Part shown: positions 45,879-56,527 of the stretch, piece by piece
Layout: every line of letters starts with the position of its first letter
Position numbering within the stretch: position 1 is the first letter of the stretch
Assembly: GCA_014898425.1 (NCBI GenBank)
Contig: RCSZ01000020.1
Span: forward strand, 372,001-436,000
DNA from: Botryotinia globosa
Taxonomy: Eukaryota; Ascomycota; Leotiomycetes; Helotiales; Sclerotiniaceae
Direction: 5' to 3'
DNA length: 64,000 nucleotides
Translations under genes and position numbers: made by a program
Notes under the pieces: model-generated
Databases searched by the model: none
What the model was told of the DNA's origin: nothing
Seen by the model: only the letters and a program-made list of their open reading frames with translations

Positions 45879-47777
45879 ATGTCTGCAACTATCGCAGTCC
45901 TTCCTGAATCTTCCTCTCCATTTGACCCTCAAGCTCTTGCACAAAAGTATATTGTCGAGCGAGAGAAGCGTATTCGTGAGGATGGACTCACTCAGTACAA
46001 GGAACCTACTGGCAACTTTGCTCGATTTCAAGATGATGCCCTCATTGATGAAATTTCCCCACGTGAGCCAATCACCGATTCTGCTGAGGTACTGATTATT
46101 GGTGGTGGTTATGGTGGTTTGCTGGCTGCTGCCCGTCTTTCTCAAAGAGGCGTAACCAATTTTCGCATTCTTGAAAAGGGTGGCGGTTATGGTGGAACTT
46201 GGTATTGGAACCAGTATCCAGGTCTGTTTTATCTCCATGAGCTAAAACCTCAATTACCACACTTCCATAAATTGCTGATATTTACTAATTGTCAATTTGC
46301 AGGTGCTCAATGTGACATTGAATCCTATATTTACCTTCCCTTGCTCGAAGAGCTTGGCTACGTCCCAACTGAGAAGTATGCTCGTACAACCGAAATCCAC
46401 AAGCACATTGAGATGCTCGTCACACGTTACAATCTTAGGGAAAAGACAATCTTTCAAACCGAAGCAAAATCAATGACTTGGGATGAAGATCTTCTTTCTT
46501 GGAAGACCGAGACAAACCGTGGTGATCATTTCACCTCCAAGTTCGCTATCACTGCTACAGGTATCCTCCACAAGATCAAGCTTCCAGGTCTTGAAGGCAT
46601 GGAGCTTTTCGCTGGAGATTCTTTTCATACATCTAGATGGGATTATGGCGTTACGGGTGGTGACGTCAATGGTAATCTTAACAAGTTGGCTGGTAAGCGT
46701 GTTGGTGTCATTGGCACTGGTGCAACCGCAGTCCAAATGCTTCCTCATCTCGCTAAAGCCTCAAAGCACGTCTACGTCTTTCAGAGAACACCATCCACAA
46801 TCAATGTTCGAAACAACAAGCCTACTCCACCAAACTTCTGTCAAAATCTCACGCCTGGATGGCAACAAGATCGGATGGAGAACTTCAATGATCGGATTTC
46901 CAATTGTCGTCAAAAGGAAGATCTTGTTAAGGATGGTTGGACTCTCAACCCTGCTACGTCTATCTTGGGCAAGGCAGATGCTTGTACTGATCAAATTAAA
47001 TTGAGCCAGATGATGATGATGGCAGATTTTCAACTCATGGAGCGTATTCGAGCTCGTGTCGATGAACTCGTGGAGGATAAGGAGACTGCCGAGAAGCTTA
47101 AGCCATGGTATTCATCCATGTGCAAGCGTCCTTGCTTCCACGATGAATACCTCTCTCTCTTCAACCGCAAGAATGTTCAACTCGTCGATACAAACGGAAA
47201 GGGTGTTGATCGTGTCTCCCAAGCTGGCGTTATCGTAGACGGTGTCGAATATCCTGTTGATGTTCTCATCTATTCTACCGGGTTCGAAGTTACGACCGCT
47301 TATCAACGCCGCTCAGGCATCACTGTTACTGGACGCGATGGTCTCATCCTCGATGACAAGTGGAAGAAGGGACCCTCCACCTTCCATGGATTCCAAACCC
47401 ACGGTTTTCCAAACTATTTCTTCTTCGGCACAACCCAATCTGGTGTTTCTGCGAACTTTATGTATACACTCACGAATCAGTCGATGCATACCGCATATAT
47501 CATCTCCGAATGCAAGAAGAAGGATATCAAGGCTGTTGAAGCTAGTAAGGAAGCCGAGGGTCAGTGGGTCAACGCTATCTTGCAGGGAAGCGCCCCTATG
47601 TTGCAATATTTCACTCAATGCACACCAGGTTATTTCAATGGTGAAGGAATGGTTGGCAAGCATCCAGAGGTTAGTGGACAAACTGCTGTTTATGGACAGG
47701 GTGCTAGTGCGTGGGGGAGGTTATTGGAGGACTGGCGTGCTGATGGTAAGATGGAGGGACTTGACAAGATGTATTAA
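45879..47777 (+). CDS. Type I Baeyer-Villiger-like flavin monooxygenase
   Basis: Exons 45879-46221 and 46303-47777 give 605 residues. The first FAD loop is LIIGGGYGGLLAAARLS, followed by EKGGGYGGTWYWNQYPGAQC with the intron inside the final PG. FAGDSFHTSRWDY fits the Baeyer-Villiger fingerprint F-x-G-x3-H-x3-W-[PD], and GVIGTGATAVQMLP is the NADPH-binding loop. Such enzymes use NADPH and oxygen to insert an oxygen beside a ketone, making an ester or lactone. The substrate cannot be read from sequence. No signal or membrane segment; cytosolic. The 81-bp intron starts GTCTGT, is a multiple of three and contains no stop, so an unspliced message would add 27 residues; the splice form is preferred because it restores the continuous family motif PGAQCDIESY. 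The next gene is a hydrolase that could cleave the ester product. Confidence 0.88.
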   Translation: MSATIAVLPESSSPFDPQALAQKYIVEREKRIREDGLTQYKEPTGNFARFQDDALIDEISPREPITDSAEVLIIGGGYGGLLAAARLSQRGVTNFRILEKGGGYGGTWYWNQYPGLFYLHELKPQLPHFHKLLIFTNCQFAGAQCDIESYIYLPLLEELGYVPTEKYARTTEIHKHIEMLVTRYNLREKTIFQTEAKSMTWDEDLLSWKTETNRGDHFTSKFAITATGILHKIKLPGLEGMELFAGDSFHTSRWDYGVTGGDVNGNLNKLAGKRVGVIGTGATAVQMLPHLAKASKHVYVFQRTPSTINVRNNKPTPPNFCQNLTPGWQQDRMENFNDRISNCRQKEDLVKDGWTLNPATSILGKADACTDQIKLSQMMMMADFQLMERIRARVDELVEDKETAEKLKPWYSSMCKRPCFHDEYLSLFNRKNVQLVDTNGKGVDRVSQAGVIVDGVEYPVDVLIYSTGFEVTTAYQRRSGITVTGRDGLILDDKWKKGPSTFHGFQTHGFPNYFFFGTTQSGVSANFMYTLTNQSMHTAYIISECKKKDIKAVEASKEAEGQWVNAILQGSAPMLQYFTQCTPGYFNGEGMVGKHPEVSGQTAVYGQGASAWGRLLEDWRADGKMEGLDKMY

Positions 47778-48960
47778 GGGATGAGTTTCTTTCTCGGATC
47801 TTTTAGTTGAAAAGTTTCTCCTCTTATCAAAAGTGGCTCTTGTCATGATTGTTTGCAATGGAGATGAAAAGTTTCTCTAGATGGTGGAGCTGGTAATGGT
47901 ATGGTTTTACTTTGAACTGTGCCTAGTTTATGTCAACAACTTCATTTTCATCATTGTGGATCAGATAGTTTAGTAATTTGGTCTGTCATTCATGCTATGG
48001 TCCATTATGTATTGGATGGCTTCTGATAATACAAAACATAATTTCTCACACATTTTCACCGCCATTCGAGCTGAGTTGATACTTGTATCCAATGCATCTC
48101 GTTTTAAACAACTTCTCTTTAGTATTACGAGTGACAATTTATAATCGCATCATGCTATCGTTTCCATCTCATCCACAACCGTATATATAGCACCAAAACC
48201 TCTTGACCATAGCTCATTTCAGACAAGACATCATTTACCATTCACACTCAAGTATACTTGAATCACATCTTCAATCTCCCTCCGAAAGCTCAAGATCGCT
48301 ACCCCCAAGAACGTGCCCCTCTACTATATTACCATCATACAATTACAACCAGCGTTAAGCATCTACATCCCCTTTGGGCCATTCTCCCCCTCAGAGTATG
48401 TACCCTACCCTACAAGCAAGCATGTAGCAGAACAAATACCAAAAATGGAAGAGGAAGACGAAGAAGCTGGTTTGCAATGAAGTCTAGAGGAGCTGAAATG
48501 GCCAGAGATATTTAGTGACTCAATAATGGATTAGACAATGGTGCAGCGGTCTTCTGGTTTCGATGATGAAAATAGTGAGAGGAAGATGGTAAGATAGGAA
48601 AGGAAAGGACGGAACATCAAGAAAGGGGGATGGAAGTGGACAGTAATAAATCGAGGAACAATGATTTAAAGCCGAAATCACTACGATGTTCGACTAGGCA
48701 CACGTTTTCTTCTCATATACATTTACGGGAAGTTATATTGACAGAAGAATTTTGGAGATTCAAAGAATTTGTCCGCCACGAGGATACTTATTCGAATTGT
48801 GACATTCGGACAATTTTGGTATGATTATGGCTCAATAGAAGTTCAATGAGGGGCACTTGCTTTAACCTCTTTCTTTCATATACTCATAGCCGTATACTTT
48901 TCCGGGTAGATTCAAAGCTATATCGTACACAGTACTATATCTAACAAGATCAAGATTCAT
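47778..48960. other. Intergenic, 1.2 kb, between convergent genes
   Basis: A TATATATA element at about 48182-48188 followed by a C/A-rich stretch resembles a core promoter, but the frames downstream (48258-48824) have no coding support. A non-coding transcript is possible. Confidence 0.4.
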
Positions 48961-50019
48961 CTATTTCTCTATCGATTGATCCAAATTACGCCTCAAAACA
49001 TCAATAATCCAATCCTTTCCAAACACTCCCTCGGATATCTTGTATGAAAATGTCAACGGAAAACAATGCATCTGCTTATCCCATTCCAACCATTCCCCTC
49101 TTACTCCTTCTATCTCCAATTTCTTTCTAAATTCTACTGAGTCGGGGGCCAAGCAATCATATAAACCTACCACTCCATCTACTTGTACATCTGCCATCTT
49201 AAACACGCTTAAATCGGCCAGAAGAGGCGAAATTGTTGGATCTTCGGCTGGTATATCCTGACGCCATCTTTCTGCTACCTCGGTAATGACAGATCGCGAA
49301 AGGATGGGATCGTGAGAATCTATTGCGTCGATTCCGGGATTTGCGTTTCGCATGTCGGTGGGTGGTGACATGACCATGATGTTTCTTAATGGACAGACAT
49401 TCCCAGTTCCTTTTAACCCACCATCCTGTAACCAACTATTCGCTCCATAAAGTCCCAAAACCAACGCAATGTTCCCTCCAGCCGAATCGCCCATCAATGT
49501 AATTCTATATCCCTCCGTCTTCGCCTGTTCCGCCACAGCATCATAGAATTTTCTCAAGAGCGGCAATGATTGAGCAGCTGGGGAGCTGGGCGCAAGAGGA
49601 TAACTAACGATGTTGATTTCGTATTCGGGAAGCTTCTTGGATAGCTCAGCGCAGAGCGTCCAATGTTCTTTCAAAGCGCCACTTCTGAATCCTCCACCTG
49701 CGAAATAGTATAATTTATCGAGAACCACGGGAGGTTTTTGCTCGGTGGATGGAGACGGTGGCGGGGTAGAGAGAGATGAGAAGGTATAGATATATGTATC
49801 TGCGATATGATGTTCAGTGATTCGACAATGTTTCTTGACAGAATGGTGAGGGGTTAATTGAGGAGATCCGGATGGGAAGGGAGGATGTGTTTTGAGGATT
49901 GTTTCCGAGAAGGTTTTGATTGCTTTCTGTGCCACAACACTCAAAGTCGATCGATCGTGTCGTTGAGTAAGTTTGATTGAACTTGTCGGAGCTGAATGAG
50001 ATGGTTCCAGATTCGTCAT
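48961..50019 (-). CDS. Alpha/beta-hydrolase, hormone-sensitive-lipase-like esterase
   Basis: A single 352-residue frame from the ATG at 50019. LYYFAGGGF corresponds to the HGGG oxyanion-hole segment of the HSL group (with Ala for one position), ITLMGDSAGGNIAL is the GxSxG nucleophile elbow, and the C-terminal GLYDCLAPDS and MHCFPL supply the probable Asp and His of the triad. INIVSYPLAPSSPAAQSLP is the usual strand after the oxyanion loop. No signal peptide, so probably cytosolic. Such enzymes cut carboxyl esters or lactones. It lies convergent to the Baeyer-Villiger-type gene and divergent from a secreted FAD oxidase. The N-terminal 60 residues are Ser/Thr/Pro/His-rich and not part of the fold. 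Confidence 0.88.
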   Translation of the reverse strand: MTNLEPSHSAPTSSIKLTQRHDRSTLSVVAQKAIKTFSETILKTHPPFPSGSPQLTPHHSVKKHCRITEHHIADTYIYTFSSLSTPPPSPSTEQKPPVVLDKLYYFAGGGFRSGALKEHWTLCAELSKKLPEYEINIVSYPLAPSSPAAQSLPLLRKFYDAVAEQAKTEGYRITLMGDSAGGNIALVLGLYGANSWLQDGGLKGTGNVCPLRNIMVMSPPTDMRNANPGIDAIDSHDPILSRSVITEVAERWRQDIPAEDPTISPLLADLSVFKMADVQVDGVVGLYDCLAPDSVEFRKKLEIEGVRGEWLEWDKQMHCFPLTFSYKISEGVFGKDWIIDVLRRNLDQSIEK

Positions 50020-51082
50020 GATTGGGATAGTATTTATCAGTATCTGCGGATATTGCTAACTCCAGGGCTGTCAAAGATATCATAAAATAATGTGTTGTTC
50101 TATGTGCATATTTGTAGAGTCGTAGATGGGATGTGTTCTTGTAGACAGCATTCATTCGTAGAGTCGTAGATTCGTAGATGGTATGTGTTTGTAGACAGCA
50201 TTCGATGAGAAGGAATGATGTTGTTTTCAGCAAACAGATAGATGTGAAGATGAATATAAATCTAGAAAGAGAAAGAGAAAGAGAAAGAGAAGAGAAAAGA
50301 AAGGGTCTTGTCAAAGCTGTCAAAGCTGTCAACATACCATACCATACAATGATACTATAGACAATCTTTGCATCCACAAAATTCCCATGAGATCATCAAT
50401 TCCTTTGCCATTCTTGGAATCCTTCGAGTTCCTTGGATTTGTTAGCTCTTATCTTATCCAGAGCCCCTCGTTGAACAATTTTTCAATTCAACACGATTTC
50501 AGCGGATGAGCATCAGCATCACCATCAGCATCAAGATCAAGATCAAGATCAAGATCAAAATGTCAATCAATCATATAAAGACACTTTCAACTTATATCGG
50601 AGATACAAGATGTGGAGAGATGTTGTCGTTGGGGAAGTGAAATGTGGTGAAAATGTCGTGAAAATCTGGGGTTGGAAAGTTGAACTTCAAACCCTTTGAT
50701 ATCCATCGTCATAACTATCTAGAGTCGTATACCGGTGGAGATTCCTAATGCACTCACAGACGCACAGGTTCACTGACTCGTGAAACGAGCTCTTGTGCTT
50801 ATTTACTGACATTCATTTGATTCATAATCATAGGTCAGTCAATTGGGACTGAAGTGAATCCAAGTACTCGTAGCCGATTGTATAATACAACAGTTGGTCA
50901 GATCTACGAATATCATCATCTCCGAGTGGAGATGACCGTGTTAGATACTGTAACAGCAATGCTGTATGTAACCTTAACGAAAATCACAATGTATAAAAAG
51001 TTTTACATCATCTCCTGACATGAAAATGAGGTAGAAATTCTCACCATCAAAATCCATCATCAACGTCTATTGCGAGGCGAGA
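50020..51082. other. Divergent promoter region, hydrolase/FAD oxidase
   Basis: Holds two imperfect copies of a block with GTAGATGG and GTAGACAGCATTC (about 50121-50152 and 50174-50202), a GAAAGA microsatellite at 50268-50305 and a short ATCAAG/ATCAGC run near 50506-50558. The frame at 49814-50377 is not a gene. Confidence 0.55.
50268..50305. repeat. GAAAGA purine microsatellite
   Basis: Four to five GAAAGA units give a purine tract in the shared promoter region. Confidence 0.8.
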
Positions 51083-53267
51083 ATGATGTTTTCCCCTTTA
51101 CTATGCTTGTTGTTAAGCTATGCCTTTAACTACGTTATCGCGTCTTCGCCTGATTCGAGTGAACAACAGCCAATGATGTATGGAGATCCTCTCGAGGACA
51201 ATAGCTGCCATCAAACGGTAATACATTGCATCCTTACATCGTCCAAATCCATAACATCCCCTTTAACTAACAGGGAACTCGGTAGTGTATAGCTCTCCAA
51301 CAAACCCTTCAGGAAACCTACTATGGATCCATTCCCCCAGATTTCACATCCACCTACTACTCCTTCCAACAAGCATCAATCGCTCCGGCTTGTATAATAC
51401 GGCCTCATTCTCCTTCTGAAGTAACATCCGCTATGAGAACCATCCAAGAGTCGGACTGTCAATTTGCTATCAAGAGTGGAGGACATAACATGAATCAAGG
51501 ATTTTCGAATGTGCACGGCGGCATTACTATTGATTTGATGAGGATGAAGGATATTGAAGTCTCGGAGGATGAGGAGATTGTAAAGGTAGGAGCGGGATGT
51601 CGATGGGGGGAAGTTTATGAGGTTGTAGAACCGAGGGGATTGATGGTCGTTGGTGGACGGGATTCGACAGTGGGTGTAGGAGGATTCCTTTTGGGTGGTA
51701 AGTGAAGTGAAGACGGAGTAAATTTGATACTGGATATGAGATGCTAAGCTTTCTTTAAAGGTGGAATATCGTTTCTATCTCAAAGATACGGATGGGGTTC
51801 TGACAATGTTCGAAATTTCGAGGTTTGCTTATTTCGCTACATGATGATAAATACCAGACTAATGTCTCCTTAGATTGTCCTTTCCAATGGAACGATATCA
51901 AATGCAAACGCCCATGATAACCCAGACTTGTACTGGGCGTTACGGGGAGGAGGAAATAACTTTGGTATCGTCACGAGATTTGATCTACAGACTTATTCGC
52001 AGGGTCCTGCATGGGGAGGTCAAAATTGTGAGTACAAACGTACTTTTTGATGTTAATCTAGGTCTTTTGATACTACTCTATGTCTTTTCAAAACAATTTT
52101 CTTTTTCTCTTGCCATTGTTCTCGTTGCTACAATATTATTCCTCGATACTTTTATATCTTCTCAAAATCTCACAGGTCTACTAACACCAAACAGATTACC
52201 TCTTCTCCGATATGTCAACTCAACGCAATACTCTCTCTATTTCTCCCCGCCCATTCCTCCCTCTCTCCTTACGTTCTCTAACCATCCCCCTCACCAAACT
52301 TGTACTCAAAACTGCCTGTCTCCTCTCCTACTGCACATCCACCACCACGTTTCTAAGCGCCATCCAAGACCTTATCACAAACCAAACCTCCGACACCTCA
52401 AGTCAGTTCTACGGTTCCATCGGTTACCTCGCCCAATACGATTTATTCGCTGGTCTTACTTGTCTAACGAATTCAAATGGTATTGCCAATCCTTTGGCCT
52501 TCGAAGGGGTAAGGAAATTGGGGGCTTATAGCACGAATCGGAATGCTAGTATGGGAGAATTGGCGAAGGAATTGACGGGTATGGATTATTGGGGTGACCG
52601 GTGAGTTGATTTTCTTTTGTGATATCTCTCAAGATACGAACATGGGCAATCATAGCTCGAAGCCCACGTTGAGTGTAACTTACTCTGAACTCTAGAGCTA
52701 TCTGGGCAACCATGACTCTCTACCCTCATCCAGAGCTCTCACAGAAAATCCTCAATCTCTTCCTCGAGCAAATAGAAACTCTAAAACATGTCCCTGGCTT
52801 TCTCCCAAGTTTTGTGTTACAACCATTAGTTCCTTCCGTTCATTCGGATAGAGCTCAGAGTCCAAATGGATTATCTGGAAATGATGGGACACTTATTGGT
52901 TCGTTTCTTCCTTTTCTCCTCCCTCGCAATAAACAATAATCGGCATCTTGCTCACTTCATCCCTCCCCCAACCAACTAACCTCCTCACACAGTCTTCAAC
53001 ATAAATATATGGTGGTCTTCTCAAGCCTCCGACTCCTACACGCCTCTAATACAACAATCCACCCACGATCTCATCTCCAAACTCACCCTGTTCGCTAAAG
53101 AATTGGGTATCCTGCATAGATACATTTATCCCAATTACGCAGATGCGAGCCAGGACGTATTCGCAGGTTATGGAGAGGAGAATCTGTCACGGTTAAGAAA
53201 AGTACAGGAGGCTTATGATCCGAACGGTACTTGGCGGAGATTGCAAAGTGGTGGGTTCAAGATTTGA
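51083..53267 (+). CDS. Secreted FAD-linked oxidase (berberine-bridge/VAO type)
   Basis: Seven exons: 51083-51217, 51286-51697, 51761-51822, 51874-52027, 52195-52600, 52696-52898 and 52993-53267, with GT-AG introns, total 1,647 nt and 548 residues. A signal peptide ([20 protein letters not shown]) leads into [14 protein letters not shown] and the FAD-binding PCMH-type fold: [12 protein letters not shown] with the His expected to hold 8-alpha-FAD, GGITIDL, and [16 protein letters not shown]. The second Cys used for bicovalent FAD in some members is replaced here by Ser/Thr, so a single covalent link is likely. [17 protein letters not shown] and a C-terminal [14 protein letters not shown] complete the family pattern. 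These enzymes oxidise alcohols, sugars or alkaloid-like substrates outside the cell; the substrate is unknown. A Ser/Leu/Pro-rich stretch at the start of exon 5 is unusual and might hide a further splice. Confidence 0.85.
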
Positions 53268-53600
53268 AAGATGATGTTTGAGATTTCAGGGGGTTAAAGG
53301 AGCGTAGATAAGTGGCTACAGGAAATGGATTTAGAATAATAATCAGTACAAAGCTTCAAAAGTTTCATACTCCTCTTTAAATGACGCTCTGCTTGCCCTC
53401 CGGGAGCCATTGTCATAGAGACTGACTAGCATTGAGTGAGTAGAAGACCTTCGAGCGAAACGAGCCACGGGGGCTTGGGGGCTCGCCCCCATGAGAAGAA
53501 CATTCAGCGAAAGAAATTATACTATTCCAGGTTCACAAAACTATGCACAAGTAAAACAGAGTAGGTATCCGCAAACCCCTCCACTACACCTACACCTACA
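53268..53600. other. Intergenic between convergent genes, with GC-rich element
   Basis: Only 333 bp. It contains the GC-rich hairpin element listed next and short C/A-rich flanks. Confidence 0.6.
53396..53495. repeat. GC-rich hairpin element of unknown origin
   Basis: A GC-rich island in an AT-rich spacer. It includes CGAGC-GAAA-CGAGC direct repeats at about 53452-53465 and a perfect GGGGGC-TC-GCCCCC inverted repeat at 53477-53490. Base composition unlike its surroundings suggests the end of a dispersed repeat or a SINE/MITE-like fragment. No coding relic is visible. Confidence 0.4.
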
Positions 53601-54728
53601 CTACCACTTATAATCCGTACCACTTTCATGTTCCATCATATCAAAAGCAGGCTTTGCACTAAAATAACCCGCTTTCTCAGTCCCCACGGTCTTATAAGTA
53701 TACGCGGCGTCTTCCTCCTGGATTTTAATTGTCTCGCCTCCCCTCCCCCCTGCTGCCGCATCAGCTAGTAATTGCGCATGACAGCACTTTTCCAAACTCA
53801 TGAACCAGAAGACGGCGCTTTCGATTGATTCTCCACAAGTGAGTAAACCGTGGTTTTGAAGCAATGCAGCTTTTTTATTGCCGAGAGCGGAGGCGATAGC
53901 GTGGCCTTCTTCGGATGCGAGGACGATTCCGCGAAACGATGAGTAGAGTGCGAGATCGTTGTGGAAAGCACAGGCATCTTGGGTGATGGTATCGAGGGGA
54001 CGGCCGAGCGAACAGAAGGCGCGGCCGTAGAGAGAATGGGAATGGGCTACCGCGTTGATCTCAGGGCGCGCCATGTGCACGGCGTGGTGGATCATATAGG
54101 CTTGTGGAGGAGAGGTTAGTGTGGAATTTTGAGGGGGGGGGAGCAGAGAGATAGGTACCGGCTGTATTTAATAATCGACATGGACCGCCGTCAACAACTT
54201 CTCCGTCTTTGTTAACGAGAATCAAATCGGATGCTCGGAGAAGTGGCCATGCTACTCCAAATGGATTGACCCAAAAGCTAGTTGGTTCAACGGGATCCTA
54301 CTTTCATCAGTATAATGCACTCAATTCTCTTTCATGTCCATATCGAAATGCTATCCACAACTTCCAATCATATGTCAGTCCCCCTCCTCCGCAAATGTCA
54401 CTATCCATCTACCCTCCCCCGCCCAAAAGAGAAATAAAAGCTCACTCACCCTCAAAGTAATATGTCCCGCAACCCCCTCATCATACCCCAACTTGGCAAA
54501 AATCCTAAAAGCCAATGCCAATCTTCCCTTTTGATATTCCCTCTCTGCATATTTATCTTCAAGTGGTGTTCGAAATGGCATCCTCATACTTTTGGCACGA
54601 GCTTGGACTTGCTCTTTTGATAGACCAGGCTCGTGGGCTTGAGTTGCGAGGGTAGAATCAGAGGTTGTGGGGATGCCAGCGCCGGTATTGAGGGGTTCGG
54701 ATGGGGTTGTTGCTGAAGGGGGAGTCAT
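53601..54728 (-). CDS. Class II aldolase/adducin-domain protein (Mug14-like)
   Basis: Exons 54728-54450, 54297-54159 and 54100-53601 give 305 residues. The fold is that of class II aldolases: GYDEGVAGHITLR in place of the usual SGNxSxR phosphate loop, INPFGVAW-like (WVNPFGVAWPLLRASDLILV), the metal ligands in AVAHSHSLYGRAF and AALLQNHGLLTCG. Fungal relatives include fission-yeast Mug14; true activity is unproven, with metal-dependent aldol cleavage or decarboxylation possible. The N-terminal 60 residues are Ser/Thr/Pro-rich and variable. Convergent with the FAD oxidase. Cytosolic by lack of signals. Confidence 0.9.
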
Positions 54729-55250
54729 TTTGAAATTGGAATTGTGAGTGTATTGCTGAATATTGAACTGCGTGAGAGTGAAATATGAGGATTGGAAGCA
54801 GAGAAGGCAATGTTTTAAGTGAAGTGTTCAACAGCAGAAGTGGCAATTGTAGTAAAGGGAAGTCCGGAGCTTCTTAATAGATAGATGTTGAGAGGCTTGA
54901 AATAAGTGTACAACCACACGCCCTAGTTTATACAATCTCCGAGCCTATGAGGATTATGCGGAAGTGTCGGTCGTGTTAATTGACACCAGCTGGTTGGCTG
55001 AGGTCTGATTTGTTTCAGAAATTACATGCATTTTGAAGATGACTGTGTACAATACCGGACGTAGGTTAAATGAGGGGTATTTGTGGGGTGATAAGCTTCT
55101 TTACTTGGGTAGGTGCTGTTAATAGACACCAGTATCTTATCTTGTTGAGCTTCGTAGGACGCTCGGTAGCGAATTACATTAGGGGGATTTGCGGTCGATG
55201 CTCGGGTAACTCTCATCCCTTAGGAACATGTTTCAGATAACGTAGCTCAC

Positions 55251-55286
55251 TTGATGCCTCTGTTGATGCCTCTGTTGATGCCTCTG
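55251..55286. repeat. Three tandem copies of a 12-mer
   Basis: TTGATGCCTCTG occurs three times consecutively without change. Confidence 0.95.
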
Positions 55287-55489
55287 TTTTCTCGATAATG
55301 AACAGTACGTTTTATAAGATGGATATGTCTGGTCAATTAATCAATGTCCGATTCTCAAAACCGTGGAAGTCGTCGTATTAACGCTATTGAGTACCCTTTC
55401 ACATTTGGGATTTTACTCGTATAACCTCCGAGGTACAAAGGTGTGCCCGGAAAACTTTCCGCGATTATCGTATTAATTGGTTCATAGTA

Positions 55490-55865
55490 TAAATAATATC
55501 TTATAATCAAAAAATCCGATTTTTAATAAGATTGAATATATTCTTATACAACATATAATACCTTATGCTCTAAATTTATTATAAATATTCTTATTTTTCA
55601 AAACTTTCTAATTCTTTTTTATTATTAAATACCTTTTTACTTTTACCTTTTGTAATTTTTTACATTTATTTCTATTTGAATTCAATATATATACTTCTTT
55701 CCTTTTTTTTTGAAAACAAAGAGTAATAAAGTATTTTCTATAATTTTATTCACAATATTATATTATAATTCAAAAAAAACTTTTTTTAACCTAAAATATA
55801 GTTCATTAATTCAGTATAACTAATAACTGAATATTAAATCAATTAATACGGTACTAATCATATTA
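55490..55865. repeat. AT-rich island, probable RIP-degraded element
   Basis: About 375 bp nearly without G or C, with T runs and TATTATA-type sequence, bounded abruptly by normal sequence. Same character as the island at 20.5 kb. No coding or terminal-repeat relic can be identified. Confidence 0.5.
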
Positions 55866-56527
55866 AATCATCTCATATGAACATGCGATTTCCTTGCAAT
55901 TTCTTGTGAGGTTACCGACGCGGTGAACTTCTACATTGAACCTAACTGAGGGAAAATTGAAAGGGCGTTCTTGCTTTTTAAACTTTTTAAAAGTCCGACG
56001 AGGATCTTCTTTTTCTGTTTGTCTTTTCCACCCCGTAGTGACTGCAAATTCGGGAATGGTGCTGTTGCCATTCACCTCAAAATCTTCTCCCCTTGGTCAC
56101 ATTTCATCATAATCCACGCCATTTGTTTTTCCATATCTTTTTACTGTCTTATCGGTGTTCTAAGTCTTTTCTTTACCCGAAAGAAATGTCAGATCAAGAT
56201 CAAAATCTATTCCGACTGAGAAAGCACAGGTATATGGAAAGCCGAAGTTCCACACAATACAGCAGCATCCTTTGAAGTACGGAGTGGTCTTATTTGATGA
56301 ATTCTTGACTAACGATTTAATAGGCAAAGTTTAGAGTGACGTCCCTATCTGTCATCATTCACAGGGTCTCTTCAAACCGCCCAAATCATTGGAGAGAAGG
56401 AGACAAGCAAGCGGGAGCTTAATAGCCTGCTAATTGTTAGCTTTCTACCTACCAAAGATTCGGAGCTAAACGCAACAATAATCCATCAAGAGTGCTCTTT
56501 GGCGAGACCCTAGTAGATATAGACAGC

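Larger units (their letters stand above)
54729..56527. other. Divergent intergenic region, 1.8 kb
   Basis: Contains three tandem 12-mers at 55251-55286, an AT-rich island at 55490-55865 and the JmjC gene promoter. Frames at 55022-56275 are unsupported. Confidence 0.55.

Noticed and set aside
49814..50377. 187-codon minus-strand frame over the hydrolase start
   Set aside because: Out of frame with the clear hydrolase and made of Leu/Ser-rich simple sequence from the GAAAGA tract.
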